A stretch of 64,000 bases of DNA from Craurococcus roseus. Its GTDB lineage: Bacteria; Pseudomonadota; Alphaproteobacteria; Acetobacterales; Acetobacteraceae. Positions 28,571 to 37,369 of the stretch are shown here, piece by piece (the stretch's first letter is position 1; the number at the start of each line of letters is the position of its first letter). Where the stretch lies: the NCBI RefSeq assembly GCF_039523795.1, contig NZ_BAAAFZ010000050.1:26071-90070 (forward strand), written 5' to 3'. The notes beneath the pieces are model-generated. The model had not been told where the DNA came from, made no database searches, and saw only the letters and a list, made by a program, of their open reading frames with translations. The position numbers and the translations under genes were made by a program.

Positions 28571-28724
28571 TTCACTCGGTCCCGCAACCTCCGTCACCTC
28601 AACGCCGGCGTAGCACAACTTTCCGGTGCGCGCCGCACTATCTCGCGTGCGACGGCCTCGAAGATTATCGCGTTCTGGTTGCGGAACGGCGAGGAAGGTG
28701 GTCGGGCCGCTGCCCGGCCGCCGG

Positions 28725-29744
28725 TCAGGACTCCAGCCGGACGCCGGTGCGCCGCACGATCTCGCGGTAGCGCGCCACCTCGCGCTCCACGAAGGCACGG
28801 GCTTCGGCCGGCCCGTTAGGGGCCCGCCACGTATCATGGCCGGCGGCGAGCATGCGGTCGCGCAGCGATTCCTCGGCCAGGGAGGCGACCAGCGCCCGGT
28901 TCAGGGCTTCCGACACCGCCGGCGCCATGCCGGGAGGCCCGGCCAGGATGTAGAAGTGCGTGAACTCGAAGCCGGGAACGCCGCTCGCGGCCAAGGTCGG
29001 GGTGTCGGGATAGGTGGGGAAGCGCTCCGTGCCCGTGACGGCGACGCCGCGCGCCAGCCCGTCGCGGACCATGGCGTTGGCGGAGGCGAGGGCGGCTATG
29101 CCGAACTGCGCTTCCCCGGTGTGGATGGCCTGCATCATCTGGGCGCCGCTGCGGTAGGGCACATGGACGAACTGCGTGCCCAGGTGCTGCGCCAGCATCT
29201 CGGTCGCGAGGTGCAGGATGCCGCCGACGCCGGAGGTGGCGTAGGTGACGCTGCCACGCGGCGCGTCCCGCAGCTTGGCGACAGTGGCCGCCGGGGTGGC
29301 GGCGGCGAAGGCGTTGTTGGCGACCAGGATCAGCGGCGGCGTCCCGATCACGCCAAGGTGGGTGAAATCCGCCACCGCGTCGTACTTGTTCCAGCCGACC
29401 AGGGCGTTCTGGGCGATGGCGTGGGAGCCGGTCTCGGCCAGCATGACGGTGTGGCCGTCGGGCGCTTGCCGGCGCAGCCAGTCGGCCGCGATCACGCCGG
29501 ACGCGCCGGGCCGGTTCTCCACCACCACGCGGGCGGCAGGGTCGAGGTGGGCGGCCAAGCGGTCTGCGAGCAGGCGGGCGGCGATGTCGGTGGAGCCGCC
29601 GGGCGAATAGCCGCTCACCACGGTGACGGGCTTGGACGCCGGCGCGAAGGCGGTTCCTTGGGCCTGGACGGCGGCGGGCCGCCCGGCCGCCACCGCGGCG
29701 GCGAGCGAGCCGGCGCCCGCGGTAAGGAAAAGGCGTCGGCGCAT
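28725..29744 (-). CDS. Tripartite tricarboxylate transporter receptor (TctC/Bug family)
   Basis: A 339-residue Bug-family periplasmic receptor. The signal MRRRLFLTAGAGSLAAAVAA has an Arg-rich n-region and cleaves near AVQAQG. Family blocks: KPVTVVSGYSPGGSTDIAAR, VVENRPGASGVIAADWLRR, PDGHTVMLAETG, VTYATSGVGGILHLATEML and FVHVPYRSGAQMMQAI. The start at 29744 follows GGGAGGACACGG. No TctA/B genes nearby. It lies upstream of, and in the same direction as, the TRAP binding protein/kinase pair, 154 bases away, but has its own ribosome site. Ligand unknown. Confidence 0.88.
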   Translation of the reverse strand: MRRRLFLTAGAGSLAAAVAAGRPAAVQAQGTAFAPASKPVTVVSGYSPGGSTDIAARLLADRLAAHLDPAARVVVENRPGASGVIAADWLRRQAPDGHTVMLAETGSHAIAQNALVGWNKYDAVADFTHLGVIGTPPLILVANNAFAAATPAATVAKLRDAPRGSVTYATSGVGGILHLATEMLAQHLGTQFVHVPYRSGAQMMQAIHTGEAQFGIAALASANAMVRDGLARGVAVTGTERFPTYPDTPTLAASGVPGFEFTHFYILAGPPGMAPAVSEALNRALVASLAEESLRDRMLAAGHDTWRAPNGPAEARAFVEREVARYREIVRRTGVRLES

Positions 29745-29875
29745 CCGTGTCCTCCCGTGTGTGTGTCGTTTTGCCGGGCGCAAGGAAGCACCGGCGCCGG
29801 CCGGCAGGGAAGGGGTGGCCTTTGCAAGCCTCGGCGCCGATCCGGCATGCTCCCGGCCCAAACAGGGAGGGGAGC

Positions 29876-30775
29876 ATGGTTGCGGCGGCGACCGGCGGCC
29901 CGGCGGTCCGGGCCTTCTTCGACGAGGCGACGAACACCGTCACCTACTTGGTGTGGGACCCGGCCACCAAGCGGGGCGCAGTGATCGATCCGGTGCTGGA
30001 TTGGGACAACCGCAGCGGCGAAGCAGGCACGGCCAGCGCCGACGCTGTGCTCCGCGCGGCGGGGGACGAGGGCGTCGCGCTGGACTGGGTGCTGGAGACC
30101 CATGTCCATGCCGACCACCTGACCGCGGCGCCCTACGTGAAGGCGCGCACCGGCGCCCCGATCGGCATCGGCGAGCGCATCAAGGACGTGCAGACCATCT
30201 TCCGCCCGGTGTTTAACGCCGAGGACTTGGCGCCGGAGGGCGGCGACTTCGACCGCCTGTTCCGCGACGGCGAGGAGTTCGCCCTCGGCTCGCTCACGGC
30301 CCGGGTCATGCACGTGCCCGGCCACACCCCGGCCTGCGTCGCCTACCGCATCGGCGACGCGGTTTTCGTGGGCGACACCCTGTTCATGCCGGATTACGGC
30401 ACCGCGCGCTGCGACTTCCCGGGCGGCAGCGCCCGGGCGCTGTGGCGCTCCATCCGCCGGCTGCTGGACCTGCCGCCGGCGACGCGCGTGTTCACGGCGC
30501 ACGACTACAAGGCGCCGGGGCGCGACGCTTACGCCTGGGAGAGCACGGTGGCGGAGCAGCGGGCGCGCAACCCGCACGTCAAGGACGGCACCACGGAGGA
30601 GGAGTTCATCGCCATGCGCGAGGCGCGGGACGCGAAGCTGTCGCCGCCGGCGCTGCTGGTGCCCTCCATCCAGGTGAACATGCGCGCCGGGCGCTTCCCG
30701 CCCGCCGAGAGCAACGGCGTGCGCTACTTGCGCATCCCGGTGAAGATGCGGGAGGGCCCCGCCCTCACACCGTGA
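29876..30775 (+). CDS. MBL-fold metallo-hydrolase (persulfide dioxygenase/Blh-like)
   Basis: A 299-residue metallo-beta-lactamase-fold enzyme. The metal motif is ETHVHADHLTAAPYVK (HxHxDH), with HVPGHTPACVAYRIGDAVFVGDTLF giving the second His and bridging Asp, and FTAHDY the last His. The FDEATNTVTYLVWDPATKRGAVIDPVLD opening and the long C-terminal tail resemble the glyoxalase II-like family that includes ETHE1-type persulfide dioxygenases and the Blh protein of alphaproteobacteria. A role in sulfide/persulfide detoxification is plausible but unproven. GGGAGGGGAGC precedes the ATG. Its last 11 bases overlap the end of urtE on the other strand. Confidence 0.85.
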   Translation: MVAAATGGPAVRAFFDEATNTVTYLVWDPATKRGAVIDPVLDWDNRSGEAGTASADAVLRAAGDEGVALDWVLETHVHADHLTAAPYVKARTGAPIGIGERIKDVQTIFRPVFNAEDLAPEGGDFDRLFRDGEEFALGSLTARVMHVPGHTPACVAYRIGDAVFVGDTLFMPDYGTARCDFPGGSARALWRSIRRLLDLPPATRVFTAHDYKAPGRDAYAWESTVAEQRARNPHVKDGTTEEEFIAMREARDAKLSPPALLVPSIQVNMRAGRFPPAESNGVRYLRIPVKMREGPALTP

Positions 30776-31463
30776 GCAGGCGGCGAACCGCCTCGTCCTC
30801 CAGTTCGCCCACCGGCCCGCGGAGCGCGACCTCGCCGCGCACCATGACGGCGACCCGATCGGCGAGGTCGCGGGCGAATTCGAAGTATTGCTCCACCAGC
30901 ACCACCGCGAGGCCGCGGTCCCGGGCCAAGTGGCGGATCACGCGGGCGATGTCCTTGATGACGCTCGGTTGGATGCCCTCGGTCGGCTCGTCGAGGATGA
31001 GCAGGCGGGGGCGGGCGGTGAGCGCGCGGGCGATGGCGAGCTGCTGCTGTTGGCCGCCGGACAGGTCGCCGCCGCGCCGGCGGAGGAACTGCTTCAGCAC
31101 AGGGAACAGGGCGAAGACCTCCTCCGGCACGAAGCGGGCGCCGCGCGAGGCGGCGGCGAGCGCGGTTTCCAGGTTTTCCTGCACCGTCAGGAACGGGAAG
31201 ATCTCGCGCCCTTGCGGCACGTAGCCGATGCCGGCGCGGGCGCGCTCGGCCGGGGGCATGGCGGCGATGTCTCGGCCTTCCCAGACGATGCGGCCGGACT
31301 GCGCGCGCTCCAGGCCGACGATGGCGCGCATGAGGCTCGACTTGCCGACGCCGTTGCGGCCGAGGACGCAGGTGATGCGGCCGGGGTCGGCTTCCAGCGA
31401 CACGCCGCGCAGGCACCGGCTGGCGCCGTAGGAGAGGTCCAGGGCTTCGACGCGCAGCGCCAC
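30765..31463 (-). CDS. urtE: Urea ABC transporter ATP-binding protein UrtE
   Basis: A 232-residue LivF-like ATPase that powers urea import. Walker A GRNGVGKSSLMRAI, signature DLSGGQQQQLAIARAL, Walker B LLILDEPTEGIQPSVI, then VEQYFEFARDLADR with the switch region. The EGIQPS after Walker B and the VPQGREIFP segment are typical of UrtE rather than generic LivF. GTG start at 31463, three bases past the urtD stop. Last gene of the urtABCDE operon; its end overlaps the convergent metallo-hydrolase gene by 11 bases. Confidence 0.93.
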   Translation of the reverse strand: MALRVEALDLSYGASRCLRGVSLEADPGRITCVLGRNGVGKSSLMRAIVGLERAQSGRIVWEGRDIAAMPPAERARAGIGYVPQGREIFPFLTVQENLETALAAASRGARFVPEEVFALFPVLKQFLRRRGGDLSGGQQQQLAIARALTARPRLLILDEPTEGIQPSVIKDIARVIRHLARDRGLAVVLVEQYFEFARDLADRVAVMVRGEVALRGPVGELEDEAVRRLLTV

Positions 31464-31466
31464 CGA

Positions 31467-32204
31467 TCAGCGCCCCAGGTAGACTTCGACCACGCGCGGG
31501 TCGTTCTGAACGTGGTCAATACTGCCTTCCGAGAGCACGCTCCCCTCGTGCAGCACGGTGACGCGGCGGCCGAGCGCGCGGACGAACTCGAGGTCGTGCT
31601 CCACTGCCACCACGCTGCGGGTGCCGGCGATGCGGCGGAGCAGGGCGGCGGTGTGCTCCGTCTCCTGGTCGGTCATCCCGGCGACGGGCTCGTCCACCAG
31701 CAGCAGCTCCGGGTCTTGCATCAGCAGCATCCCGATCTCCAGCCATTGCCGTTGGCCGTGCGAGAGGATGGCGGCGCGGTCCTGCGCGCGGGCGGACAGG
31801 CCGGTCTCGTCCAGCACGGCTTCGACCCGGCGGCGCGCCTCGCCGGACAGGGCCCAGCGCAGGCACGCCAGGGGACCACGCGGCGCTTTCAGGGCCAATT
31901 CCAGGTTCTCGAACACCGTCAGCGCGTCGAACACCGTGGGCTTTTGGAACTTGCGGCCGATGCCTAGGGTGGCGATGGCGGCCTCGTCCAGCCGCGTGAG
32001 GTCGTGGTCGCGGAAGCGCACCTGCCCGGCGCTGGGGCGGGTCTTGCCGGTGATGACGTCCATCATCGTGGTCTTGCCGGCGCCGTTCGGGCCGATGACG
32101 GCGCGCAGCTCGCCCGGCTCCACGACCAGGGACAGGTTGTCGAGGGCGCGGAAGCCGTCGAACACGACCGAGACGCCGTCCAGGTACAGGACCGGGGCGC
32201 TCAA
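31467..32204 (-). CDS. urtD: Urea ABC transporter ATP-binding protein UrtD
   Basis: A 245-residue LivG-like ATPase. Walker A IGPNGAGKTTMMDVI, signature ILSHGQRQWLEIGMLL and Walker B LLLVDEPVAGMTDQETE; the VAGMTDxE sequence marks UrtD. The start is a TTG at 32204-32202 that overlaps the urtC stop (TTGA), with GGAGG eight bases upstream; no ATG or GTG fits as well. That gives the expected N-terminus, APVLYLDGVSVVFDGFRAL. Works with UrtE beneath the UrtB/UrtC membrane channel. Confidence 0.92.
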   Translation of the reverse strand: MSAPVLYLDGVSVVFDGFRALDNLSLVVEPGELRAVIGPNGAGKTTMMDVITGKTRPSAGQVRFRDHDLTRLDEAAIATLGIGRKFQKPTVFDALTVFENLELALKAPRGPLACLRWALSGEARRRVEAVLDETGLSARAQDRAAILSHGQRQWLEIGMLLMQDPELLLVDEPVAGMTDQETEHTAALLRRIAGTRSVVAVEHDLEFVRALGRRVTVLHEGSVLSEGSIDHVQNDPRVVEVYLGR

Positions 32205-33304
32205 GGCTCGCGCCTCCGCAGCAGCCCGACCAGGCCGCGCGGCAGGAACAGGGTGACGGCGACGAAGAGGCCGCCGAGCGCGAACAGCCACAGGTCCGGC
32301 GCCACGGAGGTCAGCCACGTCTTGAGCGCGTTGACGGAGAAGGCGCCGAGCACGGCGCCGACCAGCGTGCCGCGGCCGCCCACCGCCACCCAGACCACGG
32401 CCTCGATGGAGTTGCCGGGGCTGAACTCGCCGGGGTTGATGATGCCGACCTGCGGCACGTACAGCGCGCCCGCCAGCCCGGCCAGCACGGCGGAGAGGAC
32501 GAAGACGAAGAGCTTGATGCGCGTGGTGTCGTAGCCGAGGAAGCGCAAGCGGCTCTCGGCGTCCCTGACCGCCACCAGCACCCGGCCGAGCTTGGAACCG
32601 ACCACGCGGGCGCAGATCCAGTAGGCGCCGAGCAGGGAAGCGAGGGAGGCGTAGAACAGCGCCGCCCGCGCGCCCGGCGTGTTCAGCGGCATCCCCAACA
32701 GCTCCTTGAAGTCGGTGAAGCCGTTGTTGCCGCCGAAGCCCATGTCGTTGCGGAAGAAGGCCAGCATCAGCGCGTAGGTCAACGCCTGGGTGATGATGGA
32801 GAAGTAGACGCCGGTGATGCGGCTCCGGAAGGCGAGGAAGCCCACCACCGCCGCCAGGAGTCCCGGCACGGCCAAGGCCATCAGCAGCGCGAAGGGGAAG
32901 TGGTCGAAGCCGAGCCAGTACCAGGGCAACTCGCGGTAGCCGAGGAACACCATGAAGTCCGGCAGCACGGGATGCCCGTAGACGCCGCGCGGGCCAATCA
33001 GGCGCATCAGGTGCATCCCGATGGCGTAGCCGCCGAGCGCGAAGAAGGCGCCGTGGCCGAGCGAGAGGATGCCGGCGTAGCCCCAGGCGAGGTCGATCGC
33101 CAGCGCCAGGACGGCGTAGGTGATCCACTTGCCGGTGACGGACACGACGAAGTCCGAGACGTGCAGGGCGCTGTCCGCCGGCAAGCGGTTAAGGATCGGG
33201 AGCAGCGCCAGCAGCAGCACCGCGCCGACCAGCGCCCAACGCAGGACGTCCCGCGCCCTGCCGGCGGCCCGTGGCGCCGCAGGGGAAGCCACGGTGGCGC
33301 TCAC
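32201..33304 (-). CDS. urtC: Urea ABC transporter permease UrtC
   Basis: A 367-residue LivM-like permease with about ten membrane segments. Urt-specific stretches include DLAWGYAGILSLGHGAFFALGG, FRNDMGFGGNNGFTDFKELLG and NPGEFSPGNSIEAVVWVAVGG, the conserved permease loop that meets the ATPase. GTG start at 33304 overlaps the urtB stop by four bases (GTGA). Imports urea together with UrtB, UrtD and UrtE when UrtA delivers the ligand. Confidence 0.94.
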   Translation of the reverse strand: MSATVASPAAPRAAGRARDVLRWALVGAVLLLALLPILNRLPADSALHVSDFVVSVTGKWITYAVLALAIDLAWGYAGILSLGHGAFFALGGYAIGMHLMRLIGPRGVYGHPVLPDFMVFLGYRELPWYWLGFDHFPFALLMALAVPGLLAAVVGFLAFRSRITGVYFSIITQALTYALMLAFFRNDMGFGGNNGFTDFKELLGMPLNTPGARAALFYASLASLLGAYWICARVVGSKLGRVLVAVRDAESRLRFLGYDTTRIKLFVFVLSAVLAGLAGALYVPQVGIINPGEFSPGNSIEAVVWVAVGGRGTLVGAVLGAFSVNALKTWLTSVAPDLWLFALGGLFVAVTLFLPRGLVGLLRRREP

Positions 33305-34845
33305 GCGTCGGCGGCCCGGCCGCGGAGCGCGAAGAGGCCGCGCGGGCGGCGCTGGATGAACAGCATCAGCGCCACCAGCACCGCCACCTTGGCCAGCACC
33401 GCGCCGGCCCAGGGCTCCAGCACCTTGTTCACCACGCCCAGCGTCATGGCGCCGACCAGCGTGCCCGCCAGGCTGCCGACGCCGCCGAACACCACCACCA
33501 TGAAGCTGTCGATGATGTAGCCGGTGCCGAGGTTGGGCGAAACGTTATCGATCTGCGACAGCGCCACCCCGGCCATGCCGGCGACGCCCGAGCCGAAGGC
33601 GAAGGTCAGCGCGTCCACCCGCCCGGTGCGGATGCCCATGGTGGCCGCGATTCGCCGGTTCTGCACCACCGCGCGCATCTCCAGCCCGAAGCGCGTCAGG
33701 CGGATGGCGGCCACCACCGCGAGCAGCACCGCCAACCCGAAGACGATGATCCAGAGGCGGTTCTGCGTCACCGCCACGCCGCCGGGCAGGGTGAGGGTGC
33801 CCTGCATCCAGGCCGGGCTCGTCACGTCCCGGTTCTGCGCGCCGAACAGGGTCCGCACCGCTTGTTGCAGGATCATGCCGACGCCGAAGGTCATCAGCAG
33901 GGTTTCGAGCGGCCGGCCGTAGAGGTGCCGGATCAAGCCGCGCTCGATCGCCGCGCCGACCAGGGCCGTGACGAGGAAGGCGGCGGGCACGGACAAGGGC
34001 AGGGACCAGGGCAGCAGGGCCGGCACGCCGCGCAGCGCTTCCTGCACGACGACGGCGGTGTAGGCGCCGAGCATCACCATCTCGCCGTGCGCCATGTTTA
34101 TGACGCCCATCACGCCGAAGGTGACGGCGAGGCCCAGCGCCGCCAGCAGCAGCACGGAGCCGAGCGAGAGGCCCTGGAACAGCGTCTCGGCCGCGCGGCG
34201 CAGCGCCAGCCGGCGGTCGATGGCGGCGACGGCGGCCTCGATCTCGGCGGAGAGGCCGGGATCGGCGGCGCGGGCTTCGAGCAGCAGCGCCCGCGCGTCG
34301 GTGCTGGCGGTGGCGCCGAGCGCGAAGACGGCGGCGCGCTTTGCTTCCCCGTCGTCGGCGACGAGGCGGGAGGCGGCGAGGGAGAGCTCCATCTGCGCGC
34401 GGATGCGCGGCACCGACTCCCGCGCCAGGGCCGCTTCCAGCAGCGGCGCGTTCGCGGCGTCGCGGCTGCGGAATACCGCTTCGGCCGCGGCGAGGCGCTC
34501 GCCTGGGTCGGGCGAAACGAGCTGGAGCCGCCCGAGCGCCCCGCGCAGGGCCACGCGGACGCGGTTGTTGACGCGAACCGGCTCGGCCCCCGGCGGTGCC
34601 GGTTCGCTGGGCTGGACCACGCCGCCGCCGTCTGGGCGCTTGAGCAGCCGGCCGTCGGCAAGGGCGCGCAGCACCGGCACGGCGCGCGGGTCGCCGAGCG
34701 CGCCGAGCCGTTCCACCGCCTCGGCCTGCTGGTTGAAGTTGCCGGCGAGGCCGGCGAGGGCCGCGTCGAAGGCGTCCTGCCCCTGTGCCGCCGCCGGGAG
34801 GGCGAGGGCGAGCAGCACCAGGACGGCCCGGATCAGGTTTCCCAT
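33301..34845 (-). CDS. urtB: Urea ABC transporter permease UrtB
   Basis: A 514-residue LivH-like permease. It has a signal peptide (LIRAVLVLLALALPAAAQGQ) and a periplasmic N-terminal domain of about 190 residues containing HEAT-like helices (FDAALAGLAGNFNQQAEAVERLG), a feature separating UrtB from LivH. The membrane domain starts near LFQGLSLGSVLLLAALGLAVTFGVMG and holds VINMAHGEMVMLGAY and GGVGSLAGTLVGA. ATG at 34845, 28 bases after urtA. Confidence 0.94.
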   Translation of the reverse strand: MGNLIRAVLVLLALALPAAAQGQDAFDAALAGLAGNFNQQAEAVERLGALGDPRAVPVLRALADGRLLKRPDGGGVVQPSEPAPPGAEPVRVNNRVRVALRGALGRLQLVSPDPGERLAAAEAVFRSRDAANAPLLEAALARESVPRIRAQMELSLAASRLVADDGEAKRAAVFALGATASTDARALLLEARAADPGLSAEIEAAVAAIDRRLALRRAAETLFQGLSLGSVLLLAALGLAVTFGVMGVINMAHGEMVMLGAYTAVVVQEALRGVPALLPWSLPLSVPAAFLVTALVGAAIERGLIRHLYGRPLETLLMTFGVGMILQQAVRTLFGAQNRDVTSPAWMQGTLTLPGGVAVTQNRLWIIVFGLAVLLAVVAAIRLTRFGLEMRAVVQNRRIAATMGIRTGRVDALTFAFGSGVAGMAGVALSQIDNVSPNLGTGYIIDSFMVVVFGGVGSLAGTLVGAMTLGVVNKVLEPWAGAVLAKVAVLVALMLFIQRRPRGLFALRGRAADA

Positions 34846-34873
34846 GCTCTTCGGCGGAACGGAGCGGCGGCTC

Positions 34874-36136
34874 TCACCCGCGCCGGCGGTTGGCGTTCTC
34901 CGGGATGAAGGGGGACCAGTTCTCCGCCGGGATGGCGGCGGGCGTCTTCCAAACGATGTTGAACTGGCCGTCCGCCTGCACCTCGCCGATCATCACCGGT
35001 TTGGACAGGTGGTGGTTGCGGTGCATCTCCTCCGCGTAGCCGCAGGGCGCGTCCACCTTCTGGCCGTACATCGCCTCGCGCACCGGGTCCACGGCGGTCG
35101 TGCCGGCTTTCGCCACCGCTTGCGTCCACATCCTGAACCCGGTGTAGGTGGCCTCCATCGGGTCGTTGGTCACGCGGCGCGGATTCTTGATGTACGCGCT
35201 CCACATCTTCTTGAACTCGTCGTTCGCCGGCGACTGCACGCTCATGAAGTAGTTCCAGGCCGCGAGGTGCCCGACCAGAGGCTTGGTGTCGATGCCGGCC
35301 AGTTCCTCCTCGCCCACCGAGAAGGCGACGGAGGGGATGTCCTCCGCCTTGATGCCCTGGTTGCCGAGTTCCCGGTAGAAGGGGACGTTGGCGTCGCCGT
35401 TGATGGTGGAGACGATGGCGGCCTTCTTGCCCTCGCCGGCGAAGCGCTTCACGCGGGAGACGATGCCCTGCCAGTCGGAGTGGCCGAACGGCGTGTACTC
35501 CTCCATGATGTCCGCGTCCGCGATGCCCTTGCTGCTGAGGAACGCGCGCAGGATGCGGTTGGTGGTGCGCGGGTACACGTAGTCGGTGCCGAGCAGCGCG
35601 ATGCGCTTGGCCTCGCCACCGTCGGCGCTCATCAGGTACTCGACGGCCGGGATCGCCTGCTGGTTCGGCGCGGCGCCGGTGTAGAAGACGTTGCGGGACT
35701 GCTCCTCGCCCTCGTACTGCACGGGGTAGAACAGCAGGCCGTTCAGCTCCTCGAACACCGGCAGCACCGACTTCCGGGACACCGAGGTCCAGCAGCCGAA
35801 CACCACGTCCACCTTCGCCACCTGGAGCAGCTCGCGCGCCTTCTCGGCGAAGAGCGGCCAGTTGGAGGCGGGGTCCACCACCACGGCCTCGACCCGCCGC
35901 CCGAGCAGCCCGCCGCGGGCGTTGATCCACTCCACCATCATCAGGACGGTGTCGCGCAGCGCCGTTTCGCTGATCGCCATGGTGCCGGACAAGGAATGCA
36001 GCACGCCCACCTTGATCGGCGCGCCTTGGGCGAAGGACGGGCGGATCGACGGCCCGGCCAGCGCGGCGGCGCCCAGGCCGGCCGCCAGCGCGGCGCGGCG
36101 CGTCATGGGGTGATGGGCGGCGGCGTTCGTGGTCAT
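34874..36136 (-). CDS. urtA: Urea ABC transporter substrate-binding protein UrtA
   Basis: A 420-residue exported binding protein. The N-terminus has TRRAALAAGLGAAALAGPS, a Tat-like RR signal. UrtA-specific blocks are IKVGVLHSLSGTMAISETALRD, ASNWPLFAEKARELL, VVFGCWTSVSRKSVLPVFEE, LFYPVQYEGEEQSRNVFYTGAAPNQQ and LGTDYVYPRTTNRILR. Start at 36136 fits GGAGG with a nine-base spacer better than the ATG six bases earlier. First gene of urtABCDE; in relatives this operon precedes urease genes, which are not in the window. Nitrogen control through glnD/PII would be expected. Confidence 0.95.
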   Translation of the reverse strand: MTTNAAAHHPMTRRAALAAGLGAAALAGPSIRPSFAQGAPIKVGVLHSLSGTMAISETALRDTVLMMVEWINARGGLLGRRVEAVVVDPASNWPLFAEKARELLQVAKVDVVFGCWTSVSRKSVLPVFEELNGLLFYPVQYEGEEQSRNVFYTGAAPNQQAIPAVEYLMSADGGEAKRIALLGTDYVYPRTTNRILRAFLSSKGIADADIMEEYTPFGHSDWQGIVSRVKRFAGEGKKAAIVSTINGDANVPFYRELGNQGIKAEDIPSVAFSVGEEELAGIDTKPLVGHLAAWNYFMSVQSPANDEFKKMWSAYIKNPRRVTNDPMEATYTGFRMWTQAVAKAGTTAVDPVREAMYGQKVDAPCGYAEEMHRNHHLSKPVMIGEVQADGQFNIVWKTPAAIPAENWSPFIPENANRRRG

Positions 36137-36285
36137 CGGCATTCCCCTCCGTCGTTTTGCGCGGCGAGAGGAGCGATGCGAAAGCTGTGCCACGCTAGGG
36201 TTCGCTGCCTATCGGCGCCCCGGAACGGCGCCATGCCCCAGCCGTGTGCATCCCCGAGTCTTCCCAGGCCCCGCTTGCGCAAACC

Positions 36286-37254
36286 CTAGGCAGACCGGGC
36301 CGTGGCGCCGCCGCGGCCGTCGGGCCGGTTCACCAGCCAGAGGCCGGCCGCCACCAGCGCGACGGCCACCCCGAACAGCGGCCCCACCCGCTCGCCGAGC
36401 AAAGCCACGCCCGCCAGCACGCCGAAGATCGGCGTCAGGACGCTGAAGGCGGAAAGGCGCGAGGTGGAATGGCGCGCGATCAGCCAGAACCAAGCGAGGT
36501 AGCTGACCGCGGCCACGCCGACCGCCTGGTACAGGAAGGCGGCCGCGACCAGCGGCGTGAGGGACAAGGCGAAGCCTTCGCCCAACAGGACGGAGGCCAG
36601 CAACAGCAGCGGCGCCGACACGACGAGCTGGTACAGCAGCGCTAGCGCCGGCGTGGCGGACCGCAGCCGCGTCGCCTTCAGGATCAGGGTCGTGGCCGCC
36701 CACAGCGCGCCCGCCAGGAGGCACATCGCGTCGCCGAGCAGGGTCGCTTCGCCCCCCGGCGCCAGCAAGCCCTCCGCGAAGGCCGTGACGAGGCCGAGGA
36801 AGGCGACGCCCAGCCCGGCGGCCTTGGCCGGCGTCAGCCGGTCGTCCGGCAACAGGAAATGCACGCCCAGCGCCACGAAGAACGGCGCGGTGTAGAGGAA
36901 CACCACAGCGCGCGACGCGGTGGTGAAGCCGAGCCCGGTGTAGAGGAACAGGAACTCCAGCCCGAACACCGCGCCGATCGCCAAGCCTGGTAGGAGCGTG
37001 CCGTCCCGGCGCCAGCCGCCGAGGTCCACGCCCCGCCAGCGGCACCATAGGAGCAGCAGCGGCGCAGCCACGGCGGAGCGCAGCCCCGCTTGCAGCACGG
37101 GCGGGATGCCCTCCGTGCCGACCTTCATGGCCACCATGTTGAAGCCCCACGCGCCGCAGAGCAGCAGCATGGCGAAGACGGCGCGGGGCGGCAGCGCCGC
37201 GCCGCCGGCACCGCCCGCGGAAAGGACGCCCCGCGGGCGGGCTTGGCCGGACAT
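36286..37254 (-). CDS. DMT-superfamily (EamA) transporter
   Basis: A 322-residue membrane protein with ten predicted helices in two EamA repeats (FAMLLLCGAWGFNMVAMKVG at the start of repeat 1; GDAMCLLAGALWAATTLILK at the start of repeat 2; the end of repeat 2 reads FSVLTPIFGVLAGVALLGE). EamA proteins export amino acids or other metabolites; the substrate here is unknown. The first 25 residues are Gly/Ala-rich. ATG start. It lies 150 bases upstream of urtA on the same strand and is probably a separate unit. Confidence 0.88.
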   Translation of the reverse strand: MSGQARPRGVLSAGGAGGAALPPRAVFAMLLLCGAWGFNMVAMKVGTEGIPPVLQAGLRSAVAAPLLLLWCRWRGVDLGGWRRDGTLLPGLAIGAVFGLEFLFLYTGLGFTTASRAVVFLYTAPFFVALGVHFLLPDDRLTPAKAAGLGVAFLGLVTAFAEGLLAPGGEATLLGDAMCLLAGALWAATTLILKATRLRSATPALALLYQLVVSAPLLLLASVLLGEGFALSLTPLVAAAFLYQAVGVAAVSYLAWFWLIARHSTSRLSAFSVLTPIFGVLAGVALLGERVGPLFGVAVALVAAGLWLVNRPDGRGGATARSA

Positions 37255-37308
37255 GGGCCGGGGTTTGCATCGCGGGCAGCCGGCGGTCCAGCCCGCCCGC
37301 TGCCCGCC

Positions 37309-37337
37309 TTGCCGGCGGCCGCAGCGCTGCCTAGGGT
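37309..37337 (+). promoter_or_regulatory. Sigma-70-like promoter for the MBL-fold gene at 37.4 kb
   Basis: TTGCCG at 37309-37314 and TAGGGT at 37332-37337 are separated by exactly 17 bases and lie about 33 bases before the ATG at 37370. The -10 is a relaxed match, as is usual in very GC-rich alphaproteobacteria. The same CTAGGGTTCG string occurs at 36195-36204. Confidence 0.35.
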
Positions 37338-37369
37338 TCGCCGCTCGTCAGGGCAGAAAGGGCGCCGGC

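Noticed and set aside
31467..33128. A fused permease-ATPase reading frame in urt
   Set aside because: The first half is a shadow of urtC; UrtD begins at the TTG at 32204.
36998..37369. Longer start for the MBL-fold hydrolase
   Set aside because: It would run antisense through the DMT gene; the ATG at 37370 has a ribosome site and a family-like N-terminus.
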